Shown: positions 7,945 to 16,676 of the stretch, in pieces
Position numbering within the stretch: the first letter of the stretch is position 1
How the letters are laid out: every line of letters begins with the position of its first letter
Assembly: GCA_034436335.1 (NCBI GenBank)
Contig: DAOTVO010000037.1
Coordinates: 62,001-126,000, forward strand
DNA length: 64,000 bases
Reading direction: 5' to 3'
DNA from: UBA877 sp034436335
GTDB taxonomy: Bacteria; Chloroflexota; Anaerolineae; Anaerolineales; Villigracilaceae
Notes under the pieces: model-generated
What the model saw: the letters and a program-made list of their open reading frames with translations, nothing else
The model's database searches: none
What the model was told of the DNA's origin: nothing
Made by a program: the position numbers and the translations under genes

Positions 7945-9543
7945 GTGAAACGTCCCAATCTTTTCTGGATTGTTGCCCTCTTCCTGGGCTGGGCCTTCGA
8001 TTTCCTGTTCTGGAAACACGCGCCGGGGATTAGTTTTGCCATTTATGTGGCGCTGTGTCTCGGTGGCGGGTTTCTGGCGCTGCTCTGGAACGGCGTTAAA
8101 CCCTCGTGGAAATCGCTGCTCTTGCTCGTTCCGATAGCATTCTTTGCCGTGATGAGCGCTGTCCGCCGCGAGCCGATGAGCGTCTTTCTGGCAACCATCC
8201 TGCCGCTGGCGTTGATGGCTGTGCTGGCAGTCACCTACCTGGGGGGACGCTGGCTGCAATACAGCCTCTCGGATTACATTGCTAAACTGGTTGGCCTGGC
8301 GGTGAGCATGCTTTCCCGTCCCATCATCTTCCTGACCGAGCAAAAGAAACAGGCCCAGGCCGGGGAAAACGCCGGCGAACCGGGAGCAGGCGCGAGGTCC
8401 GGGGCGAAGCGGGGCTGGGCGGTGCTGCGCGGGGTGCTGATTGCCATCCCCATCATTGCCGTCTTTGCAGCCTTGCTGGCTTCTGCCGATGTGGTCTTTG
8501 CCTCCCGGCTAAAAGACTTCTTGGGCCTCTTTCGCCTTAAACAACTGCCAGAATATCTCTTCCGGCTGTTTTACATCTCGGTTTTCGCCTATGCTCTGAT
8601 GGGCATCTTCTTGCATGCCGGGCAGAAGAGCCAAGATGAGAAACTCTTTGGGATGGAGAAGCCGCTCCTGCCGTCCTTTTTGGGCTTCACCGAGGCGGCG
8701 GTGGTGTTGGTGGCGGTGGACCTGCTCTTCGGATTTTTCGTCCTCATCCAATTCCGCTATTTCTTCGGCGGGCAGACCAACATCGGTGTGGAGGGCTACA
8801 CCTATGCCGAATATGCACGGCGCGGCTTTGGGGAACTGGTCATCGTTGCTTTCTTCAGCCTGGTGCTCTTCTTAAGCCTCAGCGCGGTGACCAAACGCGA
8901 GAGGCCCACCGAGCGGCGGACTTTCTCTTCTTTGAGCCTCTTGCTGGTCGCGCTGCTCGGGGTGATGCTCTACTCGGCCTTCCGACGTTTGACGCTCTAC
9001 GAGGCAGCCTACGGCTTTACCCGCATTCGGACGTACACGCACGTTTTCATGATTTGGCTGGGTATCTTGCTGGGTGTGGTGGTGATCTTGGACCTTTTGC
9101 GTCGCGGGCGCACCTTTGCGCTGGCTGCGTTGCTGACCTCCATCGGCTTTGCCGCCACGCTGGCCCTGCTCAATGTGGACGGCTTCATTGTCCGCCAAAA
9201 TATAACTCGCGCTGCACAGGGCGAGGAACTGGATATCGCCTACCTGGCCTCTCTCTCCACCGATGCGCTGCCGGACCTGGTCTCCGCTTTGCAAGACGAG
9301 AGCCTGCCCGCCGAGATGCGCGACGCCGTCGGCGCGGCGCTGGTCTGCCGGGGGCGCCTGCACGGCGAGGACGATACACAGGCAGATTGGCGCTCGTTCA
9401 CCTTCTCCCACTTATGGGCCGCCCAGGCGCTGGTGCAGGTGGAAGATATTTTGGATAACTACACCTTCAAAGACAAGTCCTGGGTGTTAGAAACGCCGCT
9501 CGGCCACACGTACAATTGCTGGGTGGGCTGGTGGGGAGAATAA
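7945..9543 (+). CDS. DUF4173/DUF4153-type polytopic membrane protein
   Basis: A membrane protein of 532 residues with about 12 hydrophobic helices. A soluble C-terminal tail of about 100 residues starts after the wording NVDGFIVRQNITRAAQGEELDI, split here by helix ends. The central YFFGGQTNIGVEGYTYAEYARRGFGELV region is characteristic of the DUF4173 family. The GTG at 7945 is chosen because AGGAGG lies 8 nt before it; an in-frame ATG at 7927 lies before that ribosome site. Function of the family is unknown. The upstream 7680-7944 region holds the hairpin noted separately and is otherwise featureless. Confidence 0.8.
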   Translation: MKRPNLFWIVALFLGWAFDFLFWKHAPGISFAIYVALCLGGGFLALLWNGVKPSWKSLLLLVPIAFFAVMSAVRREPMSVFLATILPLALMAVLAVTYLGGRWLQYSLSDYIAKLVGLAVSMLSRPIIFLTEQKKQAQAGENAGEPGAGARSGAKRGWAVLRGVLIAIPIIAVFAALLASADVVFASRLKDFLGLFRLKQLPEYLFRLFYISVFAYALMGIFLHAGQKSQDEKLFGMEKPLLPSFLGFTEAAVVLVAVDLLFGFFVLIQFRYFFGGQTNIGVEGYTYAEYARRGFGELVIVAFFSLVLFLSLSAVTKRERPTERRTFSSLSLLLVALLGVMLYSAFRRLTLYEAAYGFTRIRTYTHVFMIWLGILLGVVVILDLLRRGRTFALAALLTSIGFAATLALLNVDGFIVRQNITRAAQGEELDIAYLASLSTDALPDLVSALQDESLPAEMRDAVGAALVCRGRLHGEDDTQADWRSFTFSHLWAAQALVQVEDILDNYTFKDKSWVLETPLGHTYNCWVGWWGE

Positions 9544-9553
9544 CCGCTCCCTA

Positions 9554-9590
9554 GTCCTCTCCCGCAGCCATCAGGCAGGCGGGAGAGGAC
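9554..9590. terminator. Strong hairpin after the DUF4173 gene
   Basis: A perfect 12-bp stem (GTCCTCTCCCGC with GCGGGAGAGGAC) around a 13-nt loop starts 11 nt after the stop codon. No T-tract follows, so it is only a possible terminator or a repeat copy. Confidence 0.4.
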
Positions 9591-9694
9591 GCTTAACAGG
9601 CATAGCAGGTCGGTGCAGGCTTGGTCGCGGCGATGCCCTCCTTTCTTTCTCAATCTGGAGTATCATTTCTCTATCCCCCGCAAAGGAGACTTCC

Positions 9695-11500
9695 ATGACC
9701 TACCTCTACATCCTGCTCGGCCTGCTCGTCCTCCTGCTGGCCTGGTATCTCATCGCCCTCATCTGGGGCAAGCCGTGGAGCGTGAAGGGCCTCTTCCTGC
9801 GCACCTTCCTCAAGTTCGCCCTCAAAGGCCCGGAATTGCTGACCATGCTCGGCATCCTGGAAAAGTTCGGCCTTCACGGCCACAACGCCAAACTCTCCGA
9901 CGCCTCTCAGGCCTTCGAGGACAAGATGTTCGCCTTCGTCAAGCGCGACCTGCGCCTGCTGCGCTCCTACCCGCGCCAGCGCCAGGACAAGGCCACCCGC
10001 CTCTCGACCGACATCATGGAATGGTTCCTGGATGACATCGTGCGCGGCGAGCGCTGGCGGCATCACGACTATCCCCTCAACCAGATGTTCGGCATCCAAT
10101 CCGAATTGCCCAACTTCATGATGACCCTCCACCCCATCAGCGGCAAGGTGGAGGCGCGCAACTACGTCAAGCGCCTGAGCCGCTTCGGGGTCAAGTTCGA
10201 CCAGGTGATGGAGGGGCTGGTCATCCGCGAGCAGAAGGGAGTGCTCCCGCCGCGCTTTGTCATCCGCCGTGTGCTGGACGAGATGACCGCCTTTGTGGCG
10301 AAACCGGCGCGCGAAAACCCGCTCTACACCGTCTTCAAGGACAAACTGGAGAAACTGCCGAAAGTCGGGGCGCGGGACCGTGAACGCCTGCTGGCCGCGG
10401 CCGAGGCCGAAATCGAGCGGACGGTTTACCCCGCCTACCGCAAATTCATTGACTACTTCACCGCCCTGGAAGGGAAGGCGACCGACGACGACGGCGTCTG
10501 GAAACTGCCCGACGGGGCGGCCTACTACGCCCACTGCCTGCGCTCCAGCACCACCACCGAGTACACCCCCGAGCAGGTCCACGAGACCGGACTGGCAGAG
10601 GTGGCGCGCATCGAGGCCGAAATGCGCGCCATCCTGGAGAGTCAGGGCTACCGGAACGTGGAAAGCCCGACCAAACTGCTGGCCGAACTGGCCCAAGAGG
10701 AACGCTTCCTCTACCCCAACAGCGACGAGGGCCGGCAGCAGTGTCTGGCCGACTATCAGCGCATCCTGGACGAAATGGACGCGGCCCTCGGCCCGTACTT
10801 TAAAGTCCGCCCGAAGGCCAAACTCAAGGTCGAGCGCATCCCCGAATTCCGCGAGAAGACCTCCGCCGGGGCCTACTACATGCCCGGCGACCTGACCGGT
10901 TCGCGGCCGGGCGTCTTCTACGCCAATTTGCGCGACATGAAGGAAGTGCACAAATTCGGCATGAAGACCCTCGCTTACCACGAGGGCATCCCCGGCCATC
11001 ACTTCCAGATTTCGATTGCCCAGGAACTCAAGGGCGTGCCGTTCTTCCGGCGCATGGTGCCGTTCACCGCCTATGCCGAGGGCTGGGCGCTCTACGCCGA
11101 GAAACTGGCGCGTGAGATGGGCATGTACCGCGATGACCCCTTCGGCGAACTGGGAGCGCTCGATTCGGAACTTTTCCGCGCCGTGCGCCTGGTGGTGGAT
11201 ACCGGCATCCACTACAAACGCTGGACGCGCCAGCAGGCCATCGAGTACATGGAGGCGCACTCGGCGCAAGACCATGCCAGCATCGTCAGCGAAATCGAGC
11301 GCTATATCGTCATGCCCGGTCAGGCCTGCGCGTACAAGATCGGCATGTTGAAGATGCTCGCACTGCGCGAAAAAGCCCAAAAAGCCCTGGGCGAAAAATT
11401 CAGCCTGCCCGCCTTCCACGACGTGGTCTTGAAGAATGGTTCGATGCCGCTCAATATCCTCGAACGCGTCGTGGACGAGTATATTGCAGCGGTGAAATAG
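9695..11500 (+). CDS. DUF885 family zinc metalloprotein (putative carboxypeptidase/oligopeptidase)
   Basis: A protein of 601 residues with an N-terminal membrane anchor (residues 3-24). The alpha-helical DUF885 fold carries the zinc motif in LAYHEGIPGHHFQ near residue 428, an HExxH-like arrangement. AYAEGWALYAEKLAREMG lies downstream and supplies the third ligand region. VMPGQACAYKIG near residue 545 is also typical of the family. Members act as metallopeptidases or are uncharacterised; the specific substrate is not known. AAGGAG lies 6 nt before the ATG. The 151-nt gap upstream contains the hairpin at 9554-9590. Confidence 0.88.
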   Translation: MTYLYILLGLLVLLLAWYLIALIWGKPWSVKGLFLRTFLKFALKGPELLTMLGILEKFGLHGHNAKLSDASQAFEDKMFAFVKRDLRLLRSYPRQRQDKATRLSTDIMEWFLDDIVRGERWRHHDYPLNQMFGIQSELPNFMMTLHPISGKVEARNYVKRLSRFGVKFDQVMEGLVIREQKGVLPPRFVIRRVLDEMTAFVAKPARENPLYTVFKDKLEKLPKVGARDRERLLAAAEAEIERTVYPAYRKFIDYFTALEGKATDDDGVWKLPDGAAYYAHCLRSSTTTEYTPEQVHETGLAEVARIEAEMRAILESQGYRNVESPTKLLAELAQEERFLYPNSDEGRQQCLADYQRILDEMDAALGPYFKVRPKAKLKVERIPEFREKTSAGAYYMPGDLTGSRPGVFYANLRDMKEVHKFGMKTLAYHEGIPGHHFQISIAQELKGVPFFRRMVPFTAYAEGWALYAEKLAREMGMYRDDPFGELGALDSELFRAVRLVVDTGIHYKRWTRQQAIEYMEAHSAQDHASIVSEIERYIVMPGQACAYKIGMLKMLALREKAQKALGEKFSLPAFHDVVLKNGSMPLNILERVVDEYIAAVK

Positions 11501-11523
11501 AGCAAACTCAGGAGAGACATTCG

Positions 11524-11808
11524 ATGGAAGAAAAATTGCCTTACCATACCAAGCCGCTTCGTCTGGCCAACGGTGAAATCGTGGAAGAATTCGAAATCCC
11601 CGAGGAGGACAAAGAAATCGTCCTCGAGCAGTTGTATCCTTTTTCTCCTGTGCCTAAATTAGACCAGAGGATGTACGATATTCATGCCGGGAAACACTTC
11701 ATCGTGCGAGAATTCAGGGTTACTTGGGAACACGGGATGAACTGGCTGGTCAGCCCTTATTACCCCGAAAGCGGCGGCACGGTGATTGACTGGTGGGAGG
11801 AAGACTGA
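11524..11808 (+). CDS. Small acidic hypothetical protein
   Basis: A 94-residue acidic protein with many Glu and aromatic residues (PEEDKEIV, HGMNWLVSPYYPESGG, DWWEED at the end). No known motif was recognised. It has a good ribosome site (AGGAG, 7 nt spacing) and lies 24 nt after the DUF885 gene. A classical terminator follows, so it is probably expressed as the last gene of that transcript. It has no signal peptide or membrane segment. Confidence 0.6.
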   Translation: MEEKLPYHTKPLRLANGEIVEEFEIPEEDKEIVLEQLYPFSPVPKLDQRMYDIHAGKHFIVREFRVTWEHGMNWLVSPYYPESGGTVIDWWEED

Positions 11809-11835
11809 AAACCGGCCAAACATTTGCCTTGGATC

Positions 11836-11864
11836 AAAAATCCGCCTCGCGGGGCGGATTTTTT
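11836..11864 (+). terminator. Rho-independent terminator between convergent genes
   Basis: AAAAATCCGCC pairs with GGCGGATTTTT around a short loop, followed by a T run. The A-tract on the left makes it usable from both directions, so it can also end the minus-strand lamin-tail gene. Confidence 0.85.
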
Positions 11865-11886
11865 GCATCACGGGGTGAGCCCGTTT

Positions 11887-14445
11887 TTACTTGACGTATA
11901 CGTCCCATTGCCACGGGCCATTCAACCAAAATTCCTGCTCCACGACTCTGCGCCAGACGCCGCCGGTGAACTCACATTCGGCTATCCGGAAAGGCTGCGG
12001 GACGACGTCGGACAAGGGGCAGACAAAGCCCACCACCGGTTCGGGCTGTTCCTCAGGTCCGGACCCGGCGCGTGTGTTTGGGCGGTTGGGCGTCGGATGG
12101 CAGACAAAGCCCCACGCGCCTTTCCCGTCCGGAAGCCGGCACCACGTCCGGTCGGCTGTGGTGACGACGGGATAACTCCAGATGTCGGCGATATTGTTGT
12201 CTGGCTTGAGAAGCCGCACCGTATCCCCTGCGTCGCTGAGGGAAATACCGGTCTGGAGGGCGAAGAAGCGGGCAATTTCGTACGGTTGAAGGGTGATTGC
12301 AGGCAGAGCATAGGGGTCAGAGCCGCCGGGGCCGTCGTCCAATTTCCAGTTTTTCAGGGTAATGGATTTGACGCCCACATTGATGATTTCGATGTATTCA
12401 TCGCGGCTGTTGATTTGGCCGTCGCCGTTCCAATCGCTCAGCGGACGGGGCAGGATTTCATTCAGGACCACAGCGCCGGGATAGACAGTGGGCAGGGGGG
12501 TGGACGTGTGGGTGCGGGTTTGGGTGGCGGTTGGAGTGAACGTGGGCGTCACCGCGCCGAGGCAGCGAACCAGCGGGCTGCCACTGTTCTGCGGTTCGGA
12601 AGGGCTGATGAGACGAAAATCGGCCGCGTTGCGGTTGGTATCCTGACAGGCCGTGTCTCCGCCGGGGTAGCGTTCATAACTCTGATTGATGTCGCCGCTC
12701 AGGGGGGGCAGGGCCGGCAATTCGACATATTTGGTCGTGTCGCACAATCCCACCTGGTCCACCAGCACGGCACTTCCGGCAGTGAAGAGGGCAACTCCTG
12801 CCGTCTCAACCATGCCGGGGGAAAAGGTTTGGTCGGCACCGCTGACGCTGGCGTTACTTTCGGATACGAGCAGGTAGTGTCCTCCCGGCTGGAGAATGAC
12901 ATTGTTGTCTATTGTAGCCAGGGTGTAAACGGTTGTCCCGCAGCCGCTGGAGCGTTTGAGCACCCAACCACTGATGTTGACCGGCGCGCCAGTAGGATTG
13001 TACAGTTCCACAAATTCATCCCCCGCTCCGTTTGGGCCGCGGGTGCGGAACTCGCTGATGACCACGTAAGCAGGCGGGAAAGCAGTGCTGGAAGGGGTAA
13101 AGGTCACAGTCGGGCTGGAGGTAGCGGTGGGAGGAGATGTTGGCGTCCCCGTCCAGGTGGGCGTAAAAGTGAGTGTGGGCGTATCCGTCCAGGTGGGCGT
13201 AAAAGTGGGTGTGGGCATATCCGTCCAGGTGGCTGTCCAGGTAGGGGTAGCCGTAAGTAAGCCCTGGCAATACGTTGCGGGTGAAGAGAGATTTTGCGGA
13301 TTCGGCAAAGTGGTCAATCGGAAATCGGCGCTGTTGTCATCGCTATCGAGGCAGGCAGCGCCGCCGCCCGGCAGACGCTCGTAACTCTGGTCGTTCAAGC
13401 CGGTGAGAGGGAGAAGAGGAGCGCCCTCGTAATACAGGGTGGAGGCGCACATTCCGACCTGGTCAATGATGGCCAGCGAATTATCCGCCAGCGCGATGCC
13501 GCCTCCATCTGCAATAGCAGGCGTAAAGGTCTGGTCGGCGCTGCCGACGCTGGACGAAAGGGGAGATGTAGCCAGGAAATGTTCCCCAGGTGCCAAAACG
13601 ACGCCGGGGTTGATGGTGAAGAGCGGATAACTCGTTGTCCCGCAATCGCTTGAAGCGAGAAGAATCCAGTTGCTTAAGTCCACCGCTATAGGAGTGGGGT
13701 TATAGAGTTCAACGAATTCATCGTCCTCCCCGTTGGGGCCGCGCGAGCGAAATTCGCTAATCACGATGTGGAAAAGCGGCGAAGGCGTGTAGGTATTCGT
13801 TGCCGTTGGCGTATAGGTGGACCACGCAAGGCCCACGCTGTTGGGTTGTCTGGGCGTTCCTCGAATGGGATTGTCATTCTGGTCCAGTCCATTCATGACA
13901 ATGCCGTTGTTGCTTTGCCATACCCCCGGCCCATCCGGCAACAGGGCGACCCGCTCCATGCTCGTAGGAGGAACGCTCGAACCGGCCGGCCAACTGCCAC
14001 CAGCAGCATTTGCGGTATCTATGACAGAGTTATCGGGAGCGTAGAGGGTCAGGGTTTCGCCGGTATTCGACAATACCCCCGTGTAGATGCAATCAGCAGG
14101 GATGGTTTTGATGGTATCGTCATTTGTGCGTTCCAGCAGATAAAATCCACCGGCGGGGATTGTCGCACTTGCGCAGGAGGAAAAGGAGATATTTGGACTG
14201 CCATCGCCGGACACCAGGCGCCAATTTGTCAGATTAATGGCTACCGGATTGGGATTATAGAGTTCAATCCATTCATCGTTTGAGTCGGCCTGTGTCCCTG
14301 CCCATCCGACTTCGCTGATGATCACCGCCAGAGGGGCATAGGTCAGTTTTTTCGGCGCGGCGAGCGCGATGCTTCCTGCCGCCGCTCCAAGCAACGCCAG
14401 GAGCAACAAAAGAGTTGCCCAGGTTGCGGACGAACGCCAGGTCAT
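11887..14445 (-). CDS. Secreted protein with four lamin-tail domains and Thr/Pro-rich linkers
   Basis: An 852-residue protein. Residues 1-30 are a signal peptide (basic start, LLLLLALLGAAAG core, cleavage near LAAP). Four lamin-tail (LTD) domains follow, each recognisable by an I-S-E or L-N-E start, DEWIELYNP/DEFVELYNP/DEYIEIIN, and a later DQVG/D-I turn. They begin near residues 38, 227, 465 and 660. Low-complexity linkers made of TPT, TWT and FTPT units join them and are typical of Chloroflexota secreted proteins. Domains 2 and 3 are near duplicates. Cysteines are plentiful, so disulfides are likely. Its role, perhaps at the cell surface, is unknown. Confidence 0.85.
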   Translation of the reverse strand: MTWRSSATWATLLLLLALLGAAAGSIALAAPKKLTYAPLAVIISEVGWAGTQADSNDEWIELYNPNPVAINLTNWRLVSGDGSPNISFSSCASATIPAGGFYLLERTNDDTIKTIPADCIYTGVLSNTGETLTLYAPDNSVIDTANAAGGSWPAGSSVPPTSMERVALLPDGPGVWQSNNGIVMNGLDQNDNPIRGTPRQPNSVGLAWSTYTPTATNTYTPSPLFHIVISEFRSRGPNGEDDEFVELYNPTPIAVDLSNWILLASSDCGTTSYPLFTINPGVVLAPGEHFLATSPLSSSVGSADQTFTPAIADGGGIALADNSLAIIDQVGMCASTLYYEGAPLLPLTGLNDQSYERLPGGGAACLDSDDNSADFRLTTLPNPQNLSSPATYCQGLLTATPTWTATWTDMPTPTFTPTWTDTPTLTFTPTWTGTPTSPPTATSSPTVTFTPSSTAFPPAYVVISEFRTRGPNGAGDEFVELYNPTGAPVNISGWVLKRSSGCGTTVYTLATIDNNVILQPGGHYLLVSESNASVSGADQTFSPGMVETAGVALFTAGSAVLVDQVGLCDTTKYVELPALPPLSGDINQSYERYPGGDTACQDTNRNAADFRLISPSEPQNSGSPLVRCLGAVTPTFTPTATQTRTHTSTPLPTVYPGAVVLNEILPRPLSDWNGDGQINSRDEYIEIINVGVKSITLKNWKLDDGPGGSDPYALPAITLQPYEIARFFALQTGISLSDAGDTVRLLKPDNNIADIWSYPVVTTADRTWCRLPDGKGAWGFVCHPTPNRPNTRAGSGPEEQPEPVVGFVCPLSDVVPQPFRIAECEFTGGVWRRVVEQEFWLNGPWQWDVYVK

Positions 14446-14520
14446 GGGTCAATGATAACACAGGCGCGCGCCATACTGGCGCGCCAAAATGCCCTTCTGG
14501 TATCTGCGATTGCAGACCGG

Positions 14521-14781
14521 TTAACGAGGTTCGATGACCAGTTTAATGGCCGTGCGCACCTTGCCGTCAATTTCCACATCTACGAATTCCGGCACGGCGA
14601 CCACATTGATGCCATCTCCTTTGAGATAGCCGATTGCCAAAACCAGCGCTTTGACGGCCTGATTGACGGCGCCAGCGCCGATGGCCTGTACTTCCGCTCG
14701 TTTATGTTCTCGCACGACGCCTGCGATTGCCCCGGCCACAGCGGATGTACGGGAGGTTGCAGATACTTTGATCATTTCCAT
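14521..14781 (-). CDS. spoVS: Stage V sporulation protein S (SpoVS) family protein
   Basis: An 86-residue Alba-like protein. MEMIKVSATSRTSAVAGAIAG at the start, the central VQAIGAGAVNQAVKALVLAI and the end DGKVRTAIKLVIEP match SpoVS almost along its length. In Bacillus the protein affects sporulation, but homologues occur in many non-sporulating bacteria, and no other sporulation gene is visible here. A nucleic-acid or regulatory role is inferred from the Alba-like fold. It is a single gene with its own good promoter and GGGAG ribosome site. Confidence 0.93.
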   Translation of the reverse strand: MEMIKVSATSRTSAVAGAIAGVVREHKRAEVQAIGAGAVNQAVKALVLAIGYLKGDGINVVAVPEFVDVEIDGKVRTAIKLVIEPR

Positions 14782-14834
14782 AGCGGTTCTCCCTTCAGCG
14801 AAGGATGGATGAAAAGGGGCAGATTCCTGAAAAA

Positions 14835-14863
14835 ATTGTACAGTATTTTGAGATGCAATTCAA
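14835..14863 (-). promoter_or_regulatory. Sigma-70-type promoter of spoVS
   Basis: On the minus strand, TTGAAT (14858-14863) and TACAAT (14835-14840) are separated by exactly 17 nt. Transcription would start near 14828, about 47 nt before the start codon. Confidence 0.65.
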
Positions 14864-14956
14864 GATGCCGGAAAGTGTGTAGGAAAAATGTGCCATGCGC
14901 TCAAGGGAACGTCTCTCTCCTCATTGCTCGATTCGGCAAAGGCAAGCGGTGTGGCG

Positions 14957-14962
14957 TATAAT
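14957..14962 (+). promoter_or_regulatory. -10 box of hutU
   Basis: A perfect TATAAT 32 nt before the ATG; the leader contains AAGGAG. No good -35 was seen and no operator palindrome was recognised. Confidence 0.45.
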
Positions 14963-14994
14963 TACCGGCGGAAATCTTTCCACAAGGAGAACCT

Positions 14995-16647
14995 ATGTCC
15001 ACCCCTCGCACCGTCCGTGCCCCGCGCGGGGCGCAACTGACCTGCAAGAACTGGCTCATCGAAGCCGCCTACCGCATGATTCAGAACAACCTCGACCCCG
15101 AAGTGGCCGAGCGCCCGCAAGACCTGGTCGTTTACGGCGGACGCGGCCAGGCAGCCCGCAACTGGGACTGTTTCGACGCCATCCTCGACTCGCTGCGCGC
15201 TCTCGAACCGGACGAGACGCTCCTCGTCCAGTCGGGCAAGCCGGTGGCCGTCTTCAAGAGTCACCCCGACGCGCCGCGCGTCCTCATCGCCAACTCCAAC
15301 CTCGTCCCGCACTGGGCCACCTGGGAGCACTTCGACCAACTGGCCGCCAAAGGCCTCATCATGTACGGTCAGATGACCGCCGGTTCGTGGATTTACATCG
15401 GCACGCAGGGCATCCTGCAAGGCACTTACGAGACCTTCGGCGCGCTGGCCAAACTGCGCGGCTGGGGCTCGCTGAAGGGCAAATTCGTCCTCACCGCCGG
15501 CCTGGGCGGGATGGGCGGCGCCCAGCCGCTGGCCATCACCATGAACGAGGGCGTCGGCCTGATCGTCGAGGTGGACCCGGCTCGCGCCAAGCGCCGCCTC
15601 GAAATCGGCTACGTGGACGAGGTGGTGGACGACCTCGAGGAGGCGATGACCCTGGTCGAGGAGTACCGCGACCGCGAGAAGCCGCACTCCATCGGCCTGA
15701 TCGGCAACGCCGCCGACGTGTACCAGGAACTGGCCCTGCGCGGCGTTGTCCCGGATGTGGTCACCGACCAGACCTCGGCCCACGAGGCGCTCATGTACGT
15801 GCCGACCGGCCTCTCGGTCGCCGCGGCGGACGAGTTGCGCAAATCCAACCCCGAGGAGTACAAACGGCGGGCGATGGCTTCCATGGCGCAGCACGTCCAG
15901 GCGATGCTCGCATTCCAGCGCAAGGGCGCGGAGGTCTTCGACTACGGCAACAACATCCGCCAGCAGGCCTACAACTACGGCGTGACGGATGCCTTCGAGT
16001 TCCCCGGCTTCGTCCCGGCCTACATCCGTCCGCTCTTCTGCGAGGGCAAGGGGCCGTTCCGCTGGGTGGCCCTCTCCGGCGACCCGGAAGACATCTACCG
16101 CACCGACGAGGCCGTCATGGAACTCTTCCCCGAAGACGAGCACCTGCGCCGCTGGCTGACGATGGCGCGCCAGAAAGTCCCCTTCCAGGGGCTGCCGGCG
16201 CGCATCTGCTGGCTCGGTTACGGGGAACGGGTGAAAGCCGGGCTGAAGTTCAACGAGATGGTGGCAAATGGCACGCTCAAGGCCCCCATCGTCATCGGGC
16301 GCGACCACCTCGACTGCGGCTCGGTCGCCAGCCCGAACCGCGAGACCGAGGCGATGAAAGACGGCTCGGACGCCATCTCCGACTGGGCGATCCTGAACGC
16401 CCTCATCAACGCCGTCGGCGGGGCGACCTGGGTCTCGTTCCATCACGGCGGCGGGGTGGGAATCGGCTACAGTCAGCACGCCGGTCAGGTTATCGTGGCC
16501 GACGGCACGCCCGAAGCCGCCAAACGCCTGGAGCGCGTTCTGACCACCGACCCGGGCATGGGCATTGTCCGCCACGCCGACGCCGGCTACGAGCAGGCCA
16601 TCGAGGCGGCCAAGCGGCACGGAATCAAGATTCCGATGCTGCGATAA
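14995..16647 (+). CDS. hutU: Urocanate hydratase
   Basis: Converts urocanate to imidazolonepropionate in histidine degradation, using tightly bound NAD+; 550 residues, the usual length. The NAD-binding GLGGMGGAQPLA is near residue 171, EVDPARAKRR follows, and YGNNIRQQAYN is near 315. The conserved active-site segment GRDHLDCGSVASPNRETEAM near residue 430 contains the catalytic Cys. The HHGGGVGIGYSQHAG block is present near 480. The other hut genes (hutH, hutI) are not in the window, so it stands alone here. AAGGAG lies 7 nt before the ATG. Confidence 0.97.
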   Translation: MSTPRTVRAPRGAQLTCKNWLIEAAYRMIQNNLDPEVAERPQDLVVYGGRGQAARNWDCFDAILDSLRALEPDETLLVQSGKPVAVFKSHPDAPRVLIANSNLVPHWATWEHFDQLAAKGLIMYGQMTAGSWIYIGTQGILQGTYETFGALAKLRGWGSLKGKFVLTAGLGGMGGAQPLAITMNEGVGLIVEVDPARAKRRLEIGYVDEVVDDLEEAMTLVEEYRDREKPHSIGLIGNAADVYQELALRGVVPDVVTDQTSAHEALMYVPTGLSVAAADELRKSNPEEYKRRAMASMAQHVQAMLAFQRKGAEVFDYGNNIRQQAYNYGVTDAFEFPGFVPAYIRPLFCEGKGPFRWVALSGDPEDIYRTDEAVMELFPEDEHLRRWLTMARQKVPFQGLPARICWLGYGERVKAGLKFNEMVANGTLKAPIVIGRDHLDCGSVASPNRETEAMKDGSDAISDWAILNALINAVGGATWVSFHHGGGVGIGYSQHAGQVIVADGTPEAAKRLERVLTTDPGMGIVRHADAGYEQAIEAAKRHGIKIPMLR

Positions 16648-16676
16648 CGCCAATCTTGGAATAAGCGCGAAACACG

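Noticed and set aside
9671..11419. 582-codon open frame on the minus strand opposite the DUF885 gene
   Set aside because: A by-product of high GC and codon bias; the plus strand encodes a recognisable metalloprotein with a ribosome site.
11824..13260. Long open frame (478 codons) on the plus strand opposite the lamin-tail gene
   Set aside because: Antisense to a gene with clear signal peptide and domains; its translation is low-complexity and family-free, and it starts inside the terminator region.
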